A DNA stretch of 38,363 bases from Chitinophagaceae bacterium (GCA_019695015.1 JAIBAV010000173.1:1-38363); one strand, 5' to 3'; shown: positions 26,449 through 34,382, numbered from the stretch's first letter. Program-made: numbers and translations. Notes: generated by a model from the sequence alone, not told the origin.

Positions 26449-27048
26449 TTATGGTTTTTTCTTTTCTTTATAGTTCTTATTTAAGCCTTCAATTAAATCA
26501 CTAGTAATGTTATATGCAGTGTCTTTTAGATAAATAATATCTGAACTGCTGGATAAAATGTAAGAAAAGTTTTTGCCTTTATTGTATTCTTTTAAAAAGT
26601 CTTCAATTGTTTTTTTTACATCTTGAATCTTTCGGATACTTTCATCTTGTAACTCTTGCGATTTTATTTGCTCTTGAGCTTTTAATTCATTTTCTAACCT
26701 CATTATTTCTTCATTTGCCATTGCAATTTCTTGTTCTGTCATGGTGTTACCTTTTTTTTGGTACTCCATAATTTTAGATTTGCCTGCATTGCGTAAAGAA
26801 GCAAGTTCGCCACTTTTTCTTTGTTCCAAACTTCTTAAACTGTTTCTTACATCTTTTAAATATTCATAATGGTTTTCTATAGAGTCCATTTCAAAATAAG
26901 CTATTTTAAAACCACTGGCATTTGCTACAACTGCATTGGTATTGCTATTATTTAAAGAAGGAGTTTTTTTAGAGGAGAAATGTAAAAAAAATAAAACCCC
27001 TACTGCAATGGTTAAAACACTAATTAATACAGTTGTAAAATTCTTCAT
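26449..27048 (-). CDS. OmpH/Skp-family periplasmic chaperone-like protein
   Basis: A 199-residue protein with an N-terminal anchor or signal (TVLISVLTIAVGVLFFLHF) and a low-complexity linker. It then has the OmpH start KIAYFEMDSIENHYEYLKD, a long charged helical hairpin (MTEQEIAMANEEIMRLENELKAQEQIKSQELQDE) and a closing YILSSSSDIIYLKDTAYNITSDLIEGLN. This is the Skp layout, with coiled-coil arms that hold unfolded outer-membrane proteins. It has an uncleaved-looking anchor rather than a clear signal peptidase site. Two minus-strand -7 boxes lie upstream. It ends at its own terminator. Confidence 0.88.
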   Translation of the reverse strand: MKNFTTVLISVLTIAVGVLFFLHFSSKKTPSLNNSNTNAVVANASGFKIAYFEMDSIENHYEYLKDVRNSLRSLEQRKSGELASLRNAGKSKIMEYQKKGNTMTEQEIAMANEEIMRLENELKAQEQIKSQELQDESIRKIQDVKKTIEDFLKEYNKGKNFSYILSSSSDIIYLKDTAYNITSDLIEGLNKNYKEKKKP

Positions 27049-27109
27049 GAATTATTTTTTAAATGATATAATTGTTTGGTTATTGCTTGTTTTGAAAAGT
27101 ATTTATGGG

Positions 27110-27117
27110 CAAATGTA
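27110..27117 (-). promoter_or_regulatory. -7 promoter element (proximal) for the ompH-like gene
   Basis: TACATTTG on the minus strand matches TAnnTTTG, 61 nt before the ATG at 27048. A second exact match, TATATTTG, lies at 27163-27156. Confidence 0.4.
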
Positions 27118-27155
27118 GTTTTACATTAATTATTTATTTGTTAAAAGAGAGGCTA

Positions 27156-27163
27156 CAAATATA
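27156..27163 (-). promoter_or_regulatory. -7 promoter element (distal) for the ompH-like gene
   Basis: TATATTTG on the minus strand, between the aroQ stop and ompH. Either this box or the one at 27110 could be the true promoter; neither has a clear -33 TTG. Confidence 0.35.
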
Positions 27164-27184
27164 ATAGTGTGCTAAAAATTAAGG

Positions 27185-27607
27185 TTACTTATTTTCAATC
27201 AGCCATTTTAATGCTAGTTCATAACTTTTTAAACCAAGGCCAGTAATAGTTCCTGCACATTTTGCACTTATATGAGATATTTTTCTAAATTCCTCTCTGG
27301 CAAAAATATTGCTAATATGTACTTCTACAACAGGCGTAGTAATTGCTGCAATACAATCGCCAATGGCAACAGAAGTATGTGTGTATCCACCTGGGTTTAA
27401 AATTATTCCATTGTACTCAAATCCAACCTGCTGCAATTCATTTATTAATTCGCCTTCTACATTACTTTGATAGTAATGAAAATCAATATTTGGATATTGT
27501 TTTTCTAATTGTTCAATAAAATTCTCAAATGTTTGGGTGCCGTATATTTTAGTTTCTCTTGAGCCTAATAAGTTTAAGTTAGGCCCATTGATAATTGCAA
27601 TTTTCAT
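27185..27607 (-). CDS. aroQ: Type II 3-dehydroquinate dehydratase
   Basis: Third step of the shikimate pathway: 3-dehydroquinate to 3-dehydroshikimate. The 140-residue protein begins MKIAIINGPNLNLLG with the catalytic R17 and Y22 in SRETKIYG. It continues with GIILNPGGYTHTSVAIGD and ends with the active-site His in VEVHISNIFAREEFR. These are the dodecameric type II residues, and the length is standard. It follows the fused E1 gene on the same strand with 50 nt between and no visible terminator, so it may be co-transcribed. Confidence 0.97.
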   Translation of the reverse strand: MKIAIINGPNLNLLGSRETKIYGTQTFENFIEQLEKQYPNIDFHYYQSNVEGELINELQQVGFEYNGIILNPGGYTHTSVAIGDCIAAITTPVVEVHISNIFAREEFRKISHISAKCAGTITGLGLKSYELALKWLIENK

Positions 27608-27657
27608 AGTAAAACTTTCTTGAAGAAATAGATGAGTTAATCTAGTTGATACATAAT

Positions 27658-30054
27658 TTATTCTGCCATCATCTCCCTAATTGTATTCATTATTTCTTCT
27701 GCATTAGGCTTGCTAAAATAGTCTCCATCGCTGCCATAACTTGGCCTGTGAGCTTTAGCAGTAATAGTTCTTGGTGCTACATCTAACCATTTATAACCAC
27801 CTTGTATTTCCATTACTTCTCTAAACATAAAAGCAGTTGCCCCACCAGGTACGTCCTCATCAATAAACACAATACGGTTTGTTTTCTTTAAAGATTCTAT
27901 AATTATATGATGCCTGTCAAAAGGTAATAATGTTTGTACATCTATTATTTCGCAATTAATATTTTCAATGTTTAATCTTTCAGCAGCTTCTTGTATAATT
28001 CTTAAAGTAGAGCCATAAGAAACAATTGTAATATCATTACCTTCTTTAATTATTTCAGGTACACCTAAAGGCACTGTACACTCTAATAAATTAGCAGGCA
28101 GTTTTTCTTTTAAACGATAGCCATTTAAGCATTCTATAATTAAGCCTGGATCGTTACTTTGTAAAAGTGTGTTGTACATTCCAACAGCTTGCACCATATT
28201 TCGTGGTACACAAACATACATACCTCTTAAAGCATTTATTATCATACCCATTGGGCTACCACTATGCCAAATGCCTTCTAATCTATGTCCTCTTGTTCTA
28301 ATAATAACTGGGCAACTTTGAATGCCTCTTGTTCTATAGTGAGTAGTTGCCACATCATCGCTTAAAGGTTGTAATCCAAATAACAAATAATCTAAATATT
28401 GTATTTCAGCAATTGGTCTTAAGCCTCTTAAAGCCAAACCAATACCTTGTCCCATTATAGTTAGTTCTCTAATACCAGTATCAGAAATTCTGTTGCTTCC
28501 ATATTTTTCTTGTAAGCCGGAGAAGCCTTGGTTAACATCGCCAATTTTGCCCACATCTTCTCCAAATGCAAAAACTTTTGGGTTAGATTCAAACAAAGCA
28601 TCAAAATATTTATTCAAAACTTCATAACCATTTACTGAAGGTGCATCAAAGGAAATAAACGGTTTTACTTCTGGCACTTTTAATGCAGATTTATCAGTTT
28701 CGCTATATAAATGTGTATTATAAATATTAGCATTATCTTGTAATAGCTTTTTGTAGTAATTATTTGCTTCTTCAAAACCAGGAGAAAGTGGATTGGCAGT
28801 TTGAATTGCTTTGGCTAAAGTACTCAACACATCTCTTCTGTAAGGATCTTTTGTTGCACTTAACTCTTTAGCTAACTGTTGTAAATAATTGTATTTATCT
28901 ACATCATTTACCATTATACCATTAATTAATTCTGAAGCTTCATTTACAAACTCTTGAATAGGAGATTGGTATTTTTGCCATGCATTATTCTTCTGTTGCT
29001 TCACATCTTCTTTTGCATTTTCGTGAATTTGATCTAACTCTTCATTGGTTGCTATGCCATTAGTTGTAATCCATTCTCTCATTTTCTTAATACAATCCCA
29101 TTCTTTTTCCCATTCTAATCGTTCTGTACTTTTATACCTTTCATGACTGCCAGAGGTAGAATGTCCCTGTGGTTGCGTAACCTCTTCAATATGAAAAACT
29201 GCTGGCACATGGGTTTCTCTCATTTGCTGTATTGCTTCTTCAAATACTTCACACATACCTGCATAATCCCATGCTTTCACTCTATATATATTTATACCAT
29301 TGGTATCATTTTGTTTTTGAAAACCTTTTAATACTGTACTGATAGATTCTTTGGTAGTTTGAAAAGCTTTTGGTACCGAAATGCCATAACCATCATCATA
29401 AACAAAAACAGCTAAAGGAACTTGTAGCACCCCAGCAGCATTAATTGTTTCCCAAAAATTACCTTCACTTGTACTAGCATCTCCAATGGTGCAAAAGCAA
29501 ACTTCATTACCATTATGAGATAGTTGGTCTAAATTCTGAAGAGTGGAAGAATTTCTAAAACATTTACTGGCAAAAGCCAAACCTAAGCCTCTTACCATTT
29601 GCCCTGCAGTTGGGGCAATATCTGAAGAAATATTTTTTCTATTAGCTAAATCTAGCCAATTGCCTTTGTCATCCACAAATTTGGTTGCAAAATGGCAATT
29701 CATTTGCCTACCACCACTAAAAGGATCATTACCTTCTATTGGGTCGGCATATAGTTGAGCAAAAAAATGCTCTACATTAGCAAGCCCAGTGGCAAACATA
29801 AAGGTTTGGTCTCTATAATATCCACTTCTAAAATCGCCAGCCTTAAAGCATTTTGCCATTGCTATTTGTGCAACTTCTTTACCATCTCCAAAAATGCCAA
29901 ACTTAGCTTTGCCGGTTAAAACTTCTTTTCTGCCTAAAAGACTGGTCTCTCTACTAATTAGTGCTACCCTAAAATCGTTTAAAACAGTAGCTTTAAAGCC
30001 TTCATAAGAAAGCATATCATTGGTTAACATCATATTGTTTACTTGAGCTTCCAT
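27658..30054 (-). CDS. 2-oxoacid dehydrogenase E1, fused alpha-beta subunits
   Basis: A TPP-dependent decarboxylase component of a branched-chain/pyruvate-type complex. E1-alpha spans roughly residues 15-340 (YYRDQTFMFATG, DPFSGGRQMNCHF, TPP motif GDASTSEGNF from 191, YDDGYGIS at 219-226). A ~120-residue helical linker follows, then E1-beta from about 465 (VFAFGEDVGKIGDV, RISDTGIRELTIMGQGIG, AEIQYLDYLLFGLQPL, RTRGHRLEGIWHSGSPMG). The TPP motif has DD where most E1-alpha proteins have NN, and the beta region is divergent, so the substrate is uncertain. Start codons at M1, M8 and M9 are all possible: a -7 box lies 4 nt before M1, so either the message is leaderless or translation starts at M8/M9. 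The E2 and E3 partners are not in the window. Confidence 0.88.
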   Translation of the reverse strand: MEAQVNNMMLTNDMLSYEGFKATVLNDFRVALISRETSLLGRKEVLTGKAKFGIFGDGKEVAQIAMAKCFKAGDFRSGYYRDQTFMFATGLANVEHFFAQLYADPIEGNDPFSGGRQMNCHFATKFVDDKGNWLDLANRKNISSDIAPTAGQMVRGLGLAFASKCFRNSSTLQNLDQLSHNGNEVCFCTIGDASTSEGNFWETINAAGVLQVPLAVFVYDDGYGISVPKAFQTTKESISTVLKGFQKQNDTNGINIYRVKAWDYAGMCEVFEEAIQQMRETHVPAVFHIEEVTQPQGHSTSGSHERYKSTERLEWEKEWDCIKKMREWITTNGIATNEELDQIHENAKEDVKQQKNNAWQKYQSPIQEFVNEASELINGIMVNDVDKYNYLQQLAKELSATKDPYRRDVLSTLAKAIQTANPLSPGFEEANNYYKKLLQDNANIYNTHLYSETDKSALKVPEVKPFISFDAPSVNGYEVLNKYFDALFESNPKVFAFGEDVGKIGDVNQGFSGLQEKYGSNRISDTGIRELTIMGQGIGLALRGLRPIAEIQYLDYLLFGLQPLSDDVATTHYRTRGIQSCPVIIRTRGHRLEGIWHSGSPMGMIINALRGMYVCVPRNMVQAVGMYNTLLQSNDPGLIIECLNGYRLKEKLPANLLECTVPLGVPEIIKEGNDITIVSYGSTLRIIQEAAERLNIENINCEIIDVQTLLPFDRHHIIIESLKKTNRIVFIDEDVPGGATAFMFREVMEIQGGYKWLDVAPRTITAKAHRPSYGSDGDYFSKPNAEEIMNTIREMMAE

Positions 30055-30058
30055 TAAG

Positions 30059-30066
30059 CAAAAGTA
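30059..30066 (-). promoter_or_regulatory. -7 promoter element adjacent to the fused E1 start
   Basis: TACTTTTG on the minus strand, exactly 4 nt (CTTA) from the ATG, the same geometry as for mlaD and pth. The -33 position holds TTT rather than TTG. Confidence 0.5.
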
Positions 30067-30214
30067 ACTATTTGAGTTTGCTTTAAAAAGCTTTATAAAA
30101 ATAAAAAATAATACTAAAAATTATGTTGTTTAAATAAATGGTTGAATTTTTAAATAATTTTTTTTTAATGAGATTACGAAAAGCTTATTTTGGCATAGTT
30201 TTAGCAAAAAACTA

Positions 30215-30244
30215 TTGAACTTTTTAATAAAAAATTTAACTTTA
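30215..30244 (+). promoter_or_regulatory. Promoter for the DUF1573 pair
   Basis: TTG (30215-30217), 19 nt of spacer, then TAACTTTA (30237-30244), one mismatch from TAnnTTTG. The leader then contains a small GCCG / CGGC hairpin (30256-30270). The remainder of the 230-bp gap 30055-30284 shows nothing else beyond the E1 promoter. Confidence 0.55.
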
Positions 30245-30284
30245 CCATTCCAAACGCCGTTATACACGGCATTAAAATTAAAAA

Positions 30285-30773
30285 ATGAATATGAAAAAAA
30301 TTGCCTTATTTACTTTTATTGCTTTGTTTTCAATTGCTGTAAATGCACAACAACAGAAAACTAATGCTCCGGCAGAAACTACCAAGCCACAACCTAAAGA
30401 TGTAAACAAAGTGTTGGAGTTTAAAAATGCGGAATACAATTTTGGGAAAATTCCTTTTGGTAAGCCTGCAGATTATGAATTAAGTTTTAAAAATGTAAGT
30501 AACGATACAGTTACTCTAGTAAGAGTACAAGTTTCTTGTGGTTGTACTTCTCCTAAATACAAAGAAGGTCAAAAAATTGCACCTGGCGAAACAGGGCATA
30601 TAACATTGGGTTTTAATGGTAGTACTAATGGAGTATTTACAAAATTTGTTACTGTATTTTTTAATGATAATATGAGTAAACAAGTTTTATTTAAAGGAGA
30701 AACATACCAAACACCTGATACAAGTGCACCTGCAAATGGCGGAGTACAAAAAATGAAAACTGGAGGAAAATAA
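30285..30773 (+). CDS. DUF1573 exported protein (first of a tandem pair)
   Basis: A 162-residue protein. The signal peptide (MKKIALFTFIALFSIAVNAQQ) begins at the second ATG (30291), so that codon may be the true start; both are kept open. After a Pro/Lys linker comes one DUF1573 beta-sandwich: FKNAEYNFGKIPFGKPADYELSF, then VSCGCTSPKYKEGQKIAPGETGHI, then VFTKFVTVFF. The paired cysteines in the CGC motif are conserved in the family. The domain resembles ASPM/SPD-2/Hydin-type Ig folds; its function in Bacteroidota is unknown. It is followed after 29 nt by a paralogue. Confidence 0.88.
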   Translation: MNMKKIALFTFIALFSIAVNAQQQKTNAPAETTKPQPKDVNKVLEFKNAEYNFGKIPFGKPADYELSFKNVSNDTVTLVRVQVSCGCTSPKYKEGQKIAPGETGHITLGFNGSTNGVFTKFVTVFFNDNMSKQVLFKGETYQTPDTSAPANGGVQKMKTGGK

Positions 30774-30802
30774 TTTTTAAACCATTTATTTAATGTTATA
30801 AC

Positions 30803-31192
30803 ATGAAAAATTTATTATTGATTGCTTTATTATTTTGTAGTGTAAATGTAATTGCACAAACACCAGCACAATTTAAAGTAGTAAAACATAATTTCGGAAA
30901 GATTAAACAAAATGTACCAGTATCTTACGTTTTTAAGTTTACCAATAACAGCGATAAGCCTTTAATTATTGAAAATGCTGTGGCAGGTTGTGGTTGTACA
31001 ACACCTGAATATCCTAAACAACCAATAGCAAAAGGTAAAGAGGGTACTATAAAAGTAACCTATAATGCAGCAACAATGGGTGTTTTTACAAAAGACGTAA
31101 CTGTAAAATTTGCAAATGTTCAACAACCTGTAGTGTTAAATATTGTAGGAGAGGTAATAGAAGCAAAAGCTTCAACCAATAAGAAAAGCTAA
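30803..31192 (+). CDS. DUF1573 exported protein (second of a tandem pair)
   Basis: A 129-residue protein with a signal peptide (MKNLLLIALLFCSVNVIAQT) and one DUF1573 domain: FKVVKHNFGKIKQNVPVSYVFKFTN, GCGCTTPEYPKQPIAKGKEGTI, MGVFTKDVTVKFANVQQPVVL. It shares the domain order and CGC motif of the gene 29 nt upstream but lacks that gene's N-terminal linker and C-terminal tail, so the two are diverged duplicates in one operon. A strong terminator lies 21 nt after the stop. Confidence 0.88.
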   Translation: MKNLLLIALLFCSVNVIAQTPAQFKVVKHNFGKIKQNVPVSYVFKFTNNSDKPLIIENAVAGCGCTTPEYPKQPIAKGKEGTIKVTYNAATMGVFTKDVTVKFANVQQPVVLNIVGEVIEAKASTNKKS

Positions 31193-31213
31193 TTTGTAGT
31201 TTATATTACTATT

Positions 31214-31247
31214 AAAGCTTCGGTAATTTTACTGAAGCTTTTTTTAT
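31214..31247 (+). terminator. Terminator of the DUF1573 operon
   Basis: A 13-bp stem, AAAGCTTCGGTAA with its partner TTACTGAAGCTTT (one G-T pair), a very short loop, and then a T-run. Confidence 0.88.
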
Positions 31248-31273
31248 AATTTTTTTAGATAACCACCTAATAT

Positions 31274-31301
31274 AAAACCCCAAACTTTTGTTTGGGGTTT
31301 T
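31274..31301 (-). terminator. Terminator of tRNA-Met
   Basis: A perfect 12-bp stem AAAACCCCAAAC / GTTTGGGGTTTT around a 4-nt loop, starting directly after the tRNA 3' end on the minus strand. It faces the DUF1573 terminator and insulates convergent transcripts. Confidence 0.85.
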
Positions 31302-31302
31302 G

Positions 31303-31376
31303 TAGTGGGAAGCAGACTTGAACTGCCGACCTTCGGGTTATGAATCCGATGCTCTAACCAACTGAGCTATCCCACC
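31303..31376 (-). tRNA. tRNA-Met (anticodon CAT)
   Basis: A 74-nt cloverleaf. The acceptor is GGTGGGA with TCCCACT (G1-T72 wobble) and discriminator A73. The D-arm is GCTC/GAGC with loop AGTTGGTTA. The anticodon loop TTCATAA carries CAT. The variable loop is AGGTC and the T-arm is GGCAG TTCAAGT CTGCT. CCA is not encoded. C11-G24 and a 1-72 pair point to an elongator rather than the initiator, although the stem and variable loop resemble initiator sequences. tRNA-Ile(CAT), the TilS substrate, cannot be fully excluded. The last anticodon-stem pair (31-39) is an A-C mismatch. Confidence 0.93.
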
Positions 31377-31390
31377 AATTAAATATGCTT

Positions 31391-31410
31391 AAAAAGTATT
31401 TATACTTTTT
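31391..31410 (-). repeat. 9-bp inverted repeat in the tRNA leader
   Basis: AAAAAGTAT and ATACTTTTT separated by TT, between the tRNA-Met gene and its -7 box. It could fold in the 5' leader of the pre-tRNA or be a protein site. With a 2-nt spacer it is essentially a palindrome. Confidence 0.4.
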
Positions 31411-31417
31411 TGGGTTG

Positions 31418-31425
31418 CAAATATA
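31418..31425 (-). promoter_or_regulatory. -7 promoter element for tRNA-Met
   Basis: TATATTTG on the minus strand, an exact TAnnTTTG, 41 nt before the mature 5' end of the tRNA. Confidence 0.5.
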
Positions 31426-31455
31426 GGAGGTTTGATTAAATAAGAATAGGTTGTT

Positions 31456-33522
31456 TTAATAATTCAATAATTTTTCTATTCTTTCTGCTACTTTTGGTGC
31501 ATTGGGTAACATTGTATCTTCTAATGCAAGGTTAATAGGTACTGCAGGTAAATTTAAAGCCCCCATAACTTCTACCTTAGCATCTAAAAAGTGGTAACAA
31601 TTATTAGAAATTCGTAACGATAAACTTTCGGCAAATGAATTATTTTGTTGTTCTTCTGTTAATACCAAAACCTTACCATGTTTTTTTACTGAAGCAAAAA
31701 TTAAAGCCTCATCTAAAGGAAATAATGTTCTTAAATCAACAATTTCAATTTGACCATTAAATTTTTCTGCTGCTGTTTTTGCCCAATATACACCCATCCC
31801 ATAAGTAATGATAGTAACAGTTTCTCCACTTTTTATTTTATTTGAATCGGCTTGTAAAACAATATTTGCCTTACCTAAGGGTAAAATATAATCTTTGCTA
31901 GGCTCATTTGTTTTTGCATCTTCTGTACCTGGTACTTTGCTCCAATACAAACCTTTATGTTCTAACATTACTACAGGGTTAGGATCTAAGAAAGCAGCTT
32001 TCATTAAGCCTTTCATATCTGCAGCATTACTTGGGTAACAAACTTTTATTCCTTTTATAGTTAATAAAGTGCTTTCAATACTTCCACTATGGTATGGTCC
32101 ACCACCACCATATGCACCAATTGGCACTCGTAAAATCATTTGTACAGGAAACTTACCATTACTTAAATAGCAGCTTTTAGATACTTCGGTAACTAACTGA
32201 TTTAAACCAGGGTAAATGTAATCGGCAAATTGTACTTCTACAATTGGCTTTAAGCCTACAGCACTCATACCAATTGTACTACCTACAATATATGCTTCTT
32301 GAATGGCTGTATTAAAAACTCTGTGGTCGCCAAATTTTTCTGCAAGGGTTGCTGCTTCTCTAAAAACGCCTCCTAATCTTCTACCTACATCTTGCCCATA
32401 TAAAACAGCTTCGGGAAATTCTTGCATAATTTCTTCGATAGCGTGTAAAGCTGCATCAACCATTATTGTTTTTTCAGTAGATTTTGGATTTCTAGTACCT
32501 ACTTCATCTTTAATATTTGTTGGGGCAAAAACATGTAACTCAGTTAAATCGTAGGTTGGTTCTGCAGCTAATTGTGCTTTTTCAAAAGCTTCATTAGCGT
32601 CTTTTTCTGCATTGGTTTCTACTTCATTTATTTCATGTTCATTAAATCCAATTCCAGTTAATAACATTCTTAATTTTGGGATGGGATCGTATAAACCATG
32701 TTTTAATAAATCTTCTCTTGTTCTGTAAAATTCTTTTCTTACACCACTTGTATGATGCCCTAATAAGGGTACTCTTGCATGTACTAAAACAGGCTTTCTT
32801 TCGGTTCTCACATATTCAAAGGCATCTTGCATAGTTTCATAACTTCTACTAAAATCACTACCATCGCACTGCAATCTTTTTAAGCCTTTAAAGCCTGCAG
32901 CATATTCAAAGGCATTCATGGTTCTGGCTTCTTCTGCACTAACACTAATTCCCCACTGATTGTCTTGCACTAAATAAATAATTGGTAATTCTTTTAGTAC
33001 TGCAAATTGAAATGCTTCGCTTACTTCACCTTCTGTAATACTGTTATCACCAAAAGAGCAAACAACCACTGGCATTTCGTTGTTGCTTCCTTTTTGCAGT
33101 AATGTTGGATGATGTTCTTCAATATATTTAATACCTTGTGCTACACCTGTAGTTGGTATTGATTGCATACCTGTTGCACTACTTTGATGAATGATAGAAG
33201 GTCGTAAACCATCTTTATTAGATGGGTGGCAATAATAAGAACGACCACCACTAAAAGGGTCATCTTTTTTTGCCAATAATTGCAGCATTAATTCGTAAGG
33301 TTTAAATCCCATAGATAGCATTAAACTATCATCTCTATAATAAGGGCTTGCCCAATCTTGCTTTTGTAGTTGAAGGCCGGTAGCTATTTGTATTGCTTCA
33401 TGCCCTCGTGAGGAAGAATGTACGTATTTGCAAATACTTCTGTTGGCATCATAAATGTTGCACATTGTTTTTGCAGTAAACATTAGCCGATAGGCTTTTA
33501 ATAGAATTTCAGGATTAAGCAT
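31456..33522 (-). CDS. 2-oxoacid dehydrogenase E1, fused alpha-beta subunits (second copy)
   Basis: A 688-residue TPP-dependent E1. The alpha part (1-330) has SSRGHEAIQIATG, SPYYRDDSLMLSMG, DPFSGGRSYYCHP, GDNSITEGEVSEA from 158 and QDNQWGIS at 186-193. The beta part from ~350 has AVLYGQDVGRRLGGVFREA, RVFNTAIQEAYIVGSTIGMSAVGL, VEVQFADYIYPGLNQL, GGGGPYHSGSIEST and VVMLEHKGLYW, closer to canonical branched-chain E1-beta than the other fused E1. It probably decarboxylates branched-chain 2-oxoacids or a related substrate. It lies 1.4 kb from its paralogue on the same strand, with the DUF1573 pair and tRNA between, so it is not in one operon with it. Confidence 0.9.
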   Translation of the reverse strand: MLNPEILLKAYRLMFTAKTMCNIYDANRSICKYVHSSSRGHEAIQIATGLQLQKQDWASPYYRDDSLMLSMGFKPYELMLQLLAKKDDPFSGGRSYYCHPSNKDGLRPSIIHQSSATGMQSIPTTGVAQGIKYIEEHHPTLLQKGSNNEMPVVVCSFGDNSITEGEVSEAFQFAVLKELPIIYLVQDNQWGISVSAEEARTMNAFEYAAGFKGLKRLQCDGSDFSRSYETMQDAFEYVRTERKPVLVHARVPLLGHHTSGVRKEFYRTREDLLKHGLYDPIPKLRMLLTGIGFNEHEINEVETNAEKDANEAFEKAQLAAEPTYDLTELHVFAPTNIKDEVGTRNPKSTEKTIMVDAALHAIEEIMQEFPEAVLYGQDVGRRLGGVFREAATLAEKFGDHRVFNTAIQEAYIVGSTIGMSAVGLKPIVEVQFADYIYPGLNQLVTEVSKSCYLSNGKFPVQMILRVPIGAYGGGGPYHSGSIESTLLTIKGIKVCYPSNAADMKGLMKAAFLDPNPVVMLEHKGLYWSKVPGTEDAKTNEPSKDYILPLGKANIVLQADSNKIKSGETVTIITYGMGVYWAKTAAEKFNGQIEIVDLRTLFPLDEALIFASVKKHGKVLVLTEEQQNNSFAESLSLRISNNCYHFLDAKVEVMGALNLPAVPINLALEDTMLPNAPKVAERIEKLLNY

Positions 33523-33651
33523 TTGTGTAAAAATCTTAAAACTTTATTTACTTTATATAATGTGGTTACAAGTTTTTTAATATAACTGAGTTTTCCACAA
33601 TATTGTATGATTGGTTTAAACTACTTGTAAAAGAGAGGAAAAATGATGTAG

Positions 33652-34263
33652 TTATTTTATATCTAAATCAAACATTTTTTCATTTTCCAAGTAGCCTTCT
33701 AAAACATCTCCTACAACACATTCTCCTACGCCTGCAGGTGTTCCAGTAAAAACCAAATCTCCTATATTTAAAGAAAAGTAATTAGATATATGTGCTATAA
33801 CAGCATCAAAAGAAAAAATTAAATCTTTACTGTTGCCAACCTGTACGGTTTCATTATTGTTTTTTAAAGAAAAAGAGAATGGATTTTTTAATCTCTCCGC
33901 AGTCAAATCTTTCCAAGTGCCAATAATTGCACTATTATCCCAAGCTTTAGCTTTCTCCCAAGGTAGGCCTTTCTTTTTTAAATCATCTTGAATATCTCTA
34001 GCTGTAAAGTCAATGCCAACTGTTATTCCATTATAATATTTGTTGGCTTGTTTTTGTGGTATATATCTTCCGTTTTTGCAAATACGCAGCACTAATTCAA
34101 TTTCATAATGTAATTCGTTGCAAAACTCTGGGTAATAAAAAGGGGTATTAGTTTGTAATAAAGCATTTTTAGGCTTCATAAAAATTACAGGTTCATCAGG
34201 AATACTATTACCTAATTCTTTTGCATGATCTGCATAATTTCGCCCAACGCAAAATATCTTCAT
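33652..34263 (-). CDS. Fumarylacetoacetate hydrolase (FAH) family protein
   Basis: A 203-residue protein with the FAH fold: KIFCVGRNYADHAKELG, EPVIFMKPKNALLQ, LHYEIELVLRICKNG (the metal-binding Glu pair), GIDFTARDIQDDLKKKGLPWEKAKAWDNSA and GDLVFTGTPAGVG. Members hydrolyse or decarboxylate acylpyruvates (fumarylpyruvate, oxaloacetate). The short single-domain form with FTGTPAGVG is the YcgM/FAHD1-like type, so an oxaloacetate decarboxylase or acylpyruvase role is plausible. The 129-bp gap before it and the 119-bp gap after it show no clear signals. Confidence 0.92.
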   Translation of the reverse strand: MKIFCVGRNYADHAKELGNSIPDEPVIFMKPKNALLQTNTPFYYPEFCNELHYEIELVLRICKNGRYIPQKQANKYYNGITVGIDFTARDIQDDLKKKGLPWEKAKAWDNSAIIGTWKDLTAERLKNPFSFSLKNNNETVQVGNSKDLIFSFDAVIAHISNYFSLNIGDLVFTGTPAGVGECVVGDVLEGYLENEKMFDLDIK

Positions 34264-34382
34264 GGTTTGTTATTTTAAATAAAAATTAGGCAATTAAGTA
34301 TTGATTAGTTTAGAAAAACTTTTGTTGTGCATTGCTTAATTAGTATTTGTAGTAAGTAATAACAGCAAAAAGGGGCAATTTA

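Noticed and set aside
30285-31192. Recent tandem duplication of the DUF1573 gene
   Set aside because: The two proteins share the fold and the CGC motif but differ widely elsewhere; they are old paralogues.
31303-31376. Initiator tRNA-fMet reading of the CAT tRNA
   Set aside because: C11-G24 in the D-stem, a paired (wobble) 1-72 end and loss of the third G-C pair in the anticodon stem argue for an elongator.
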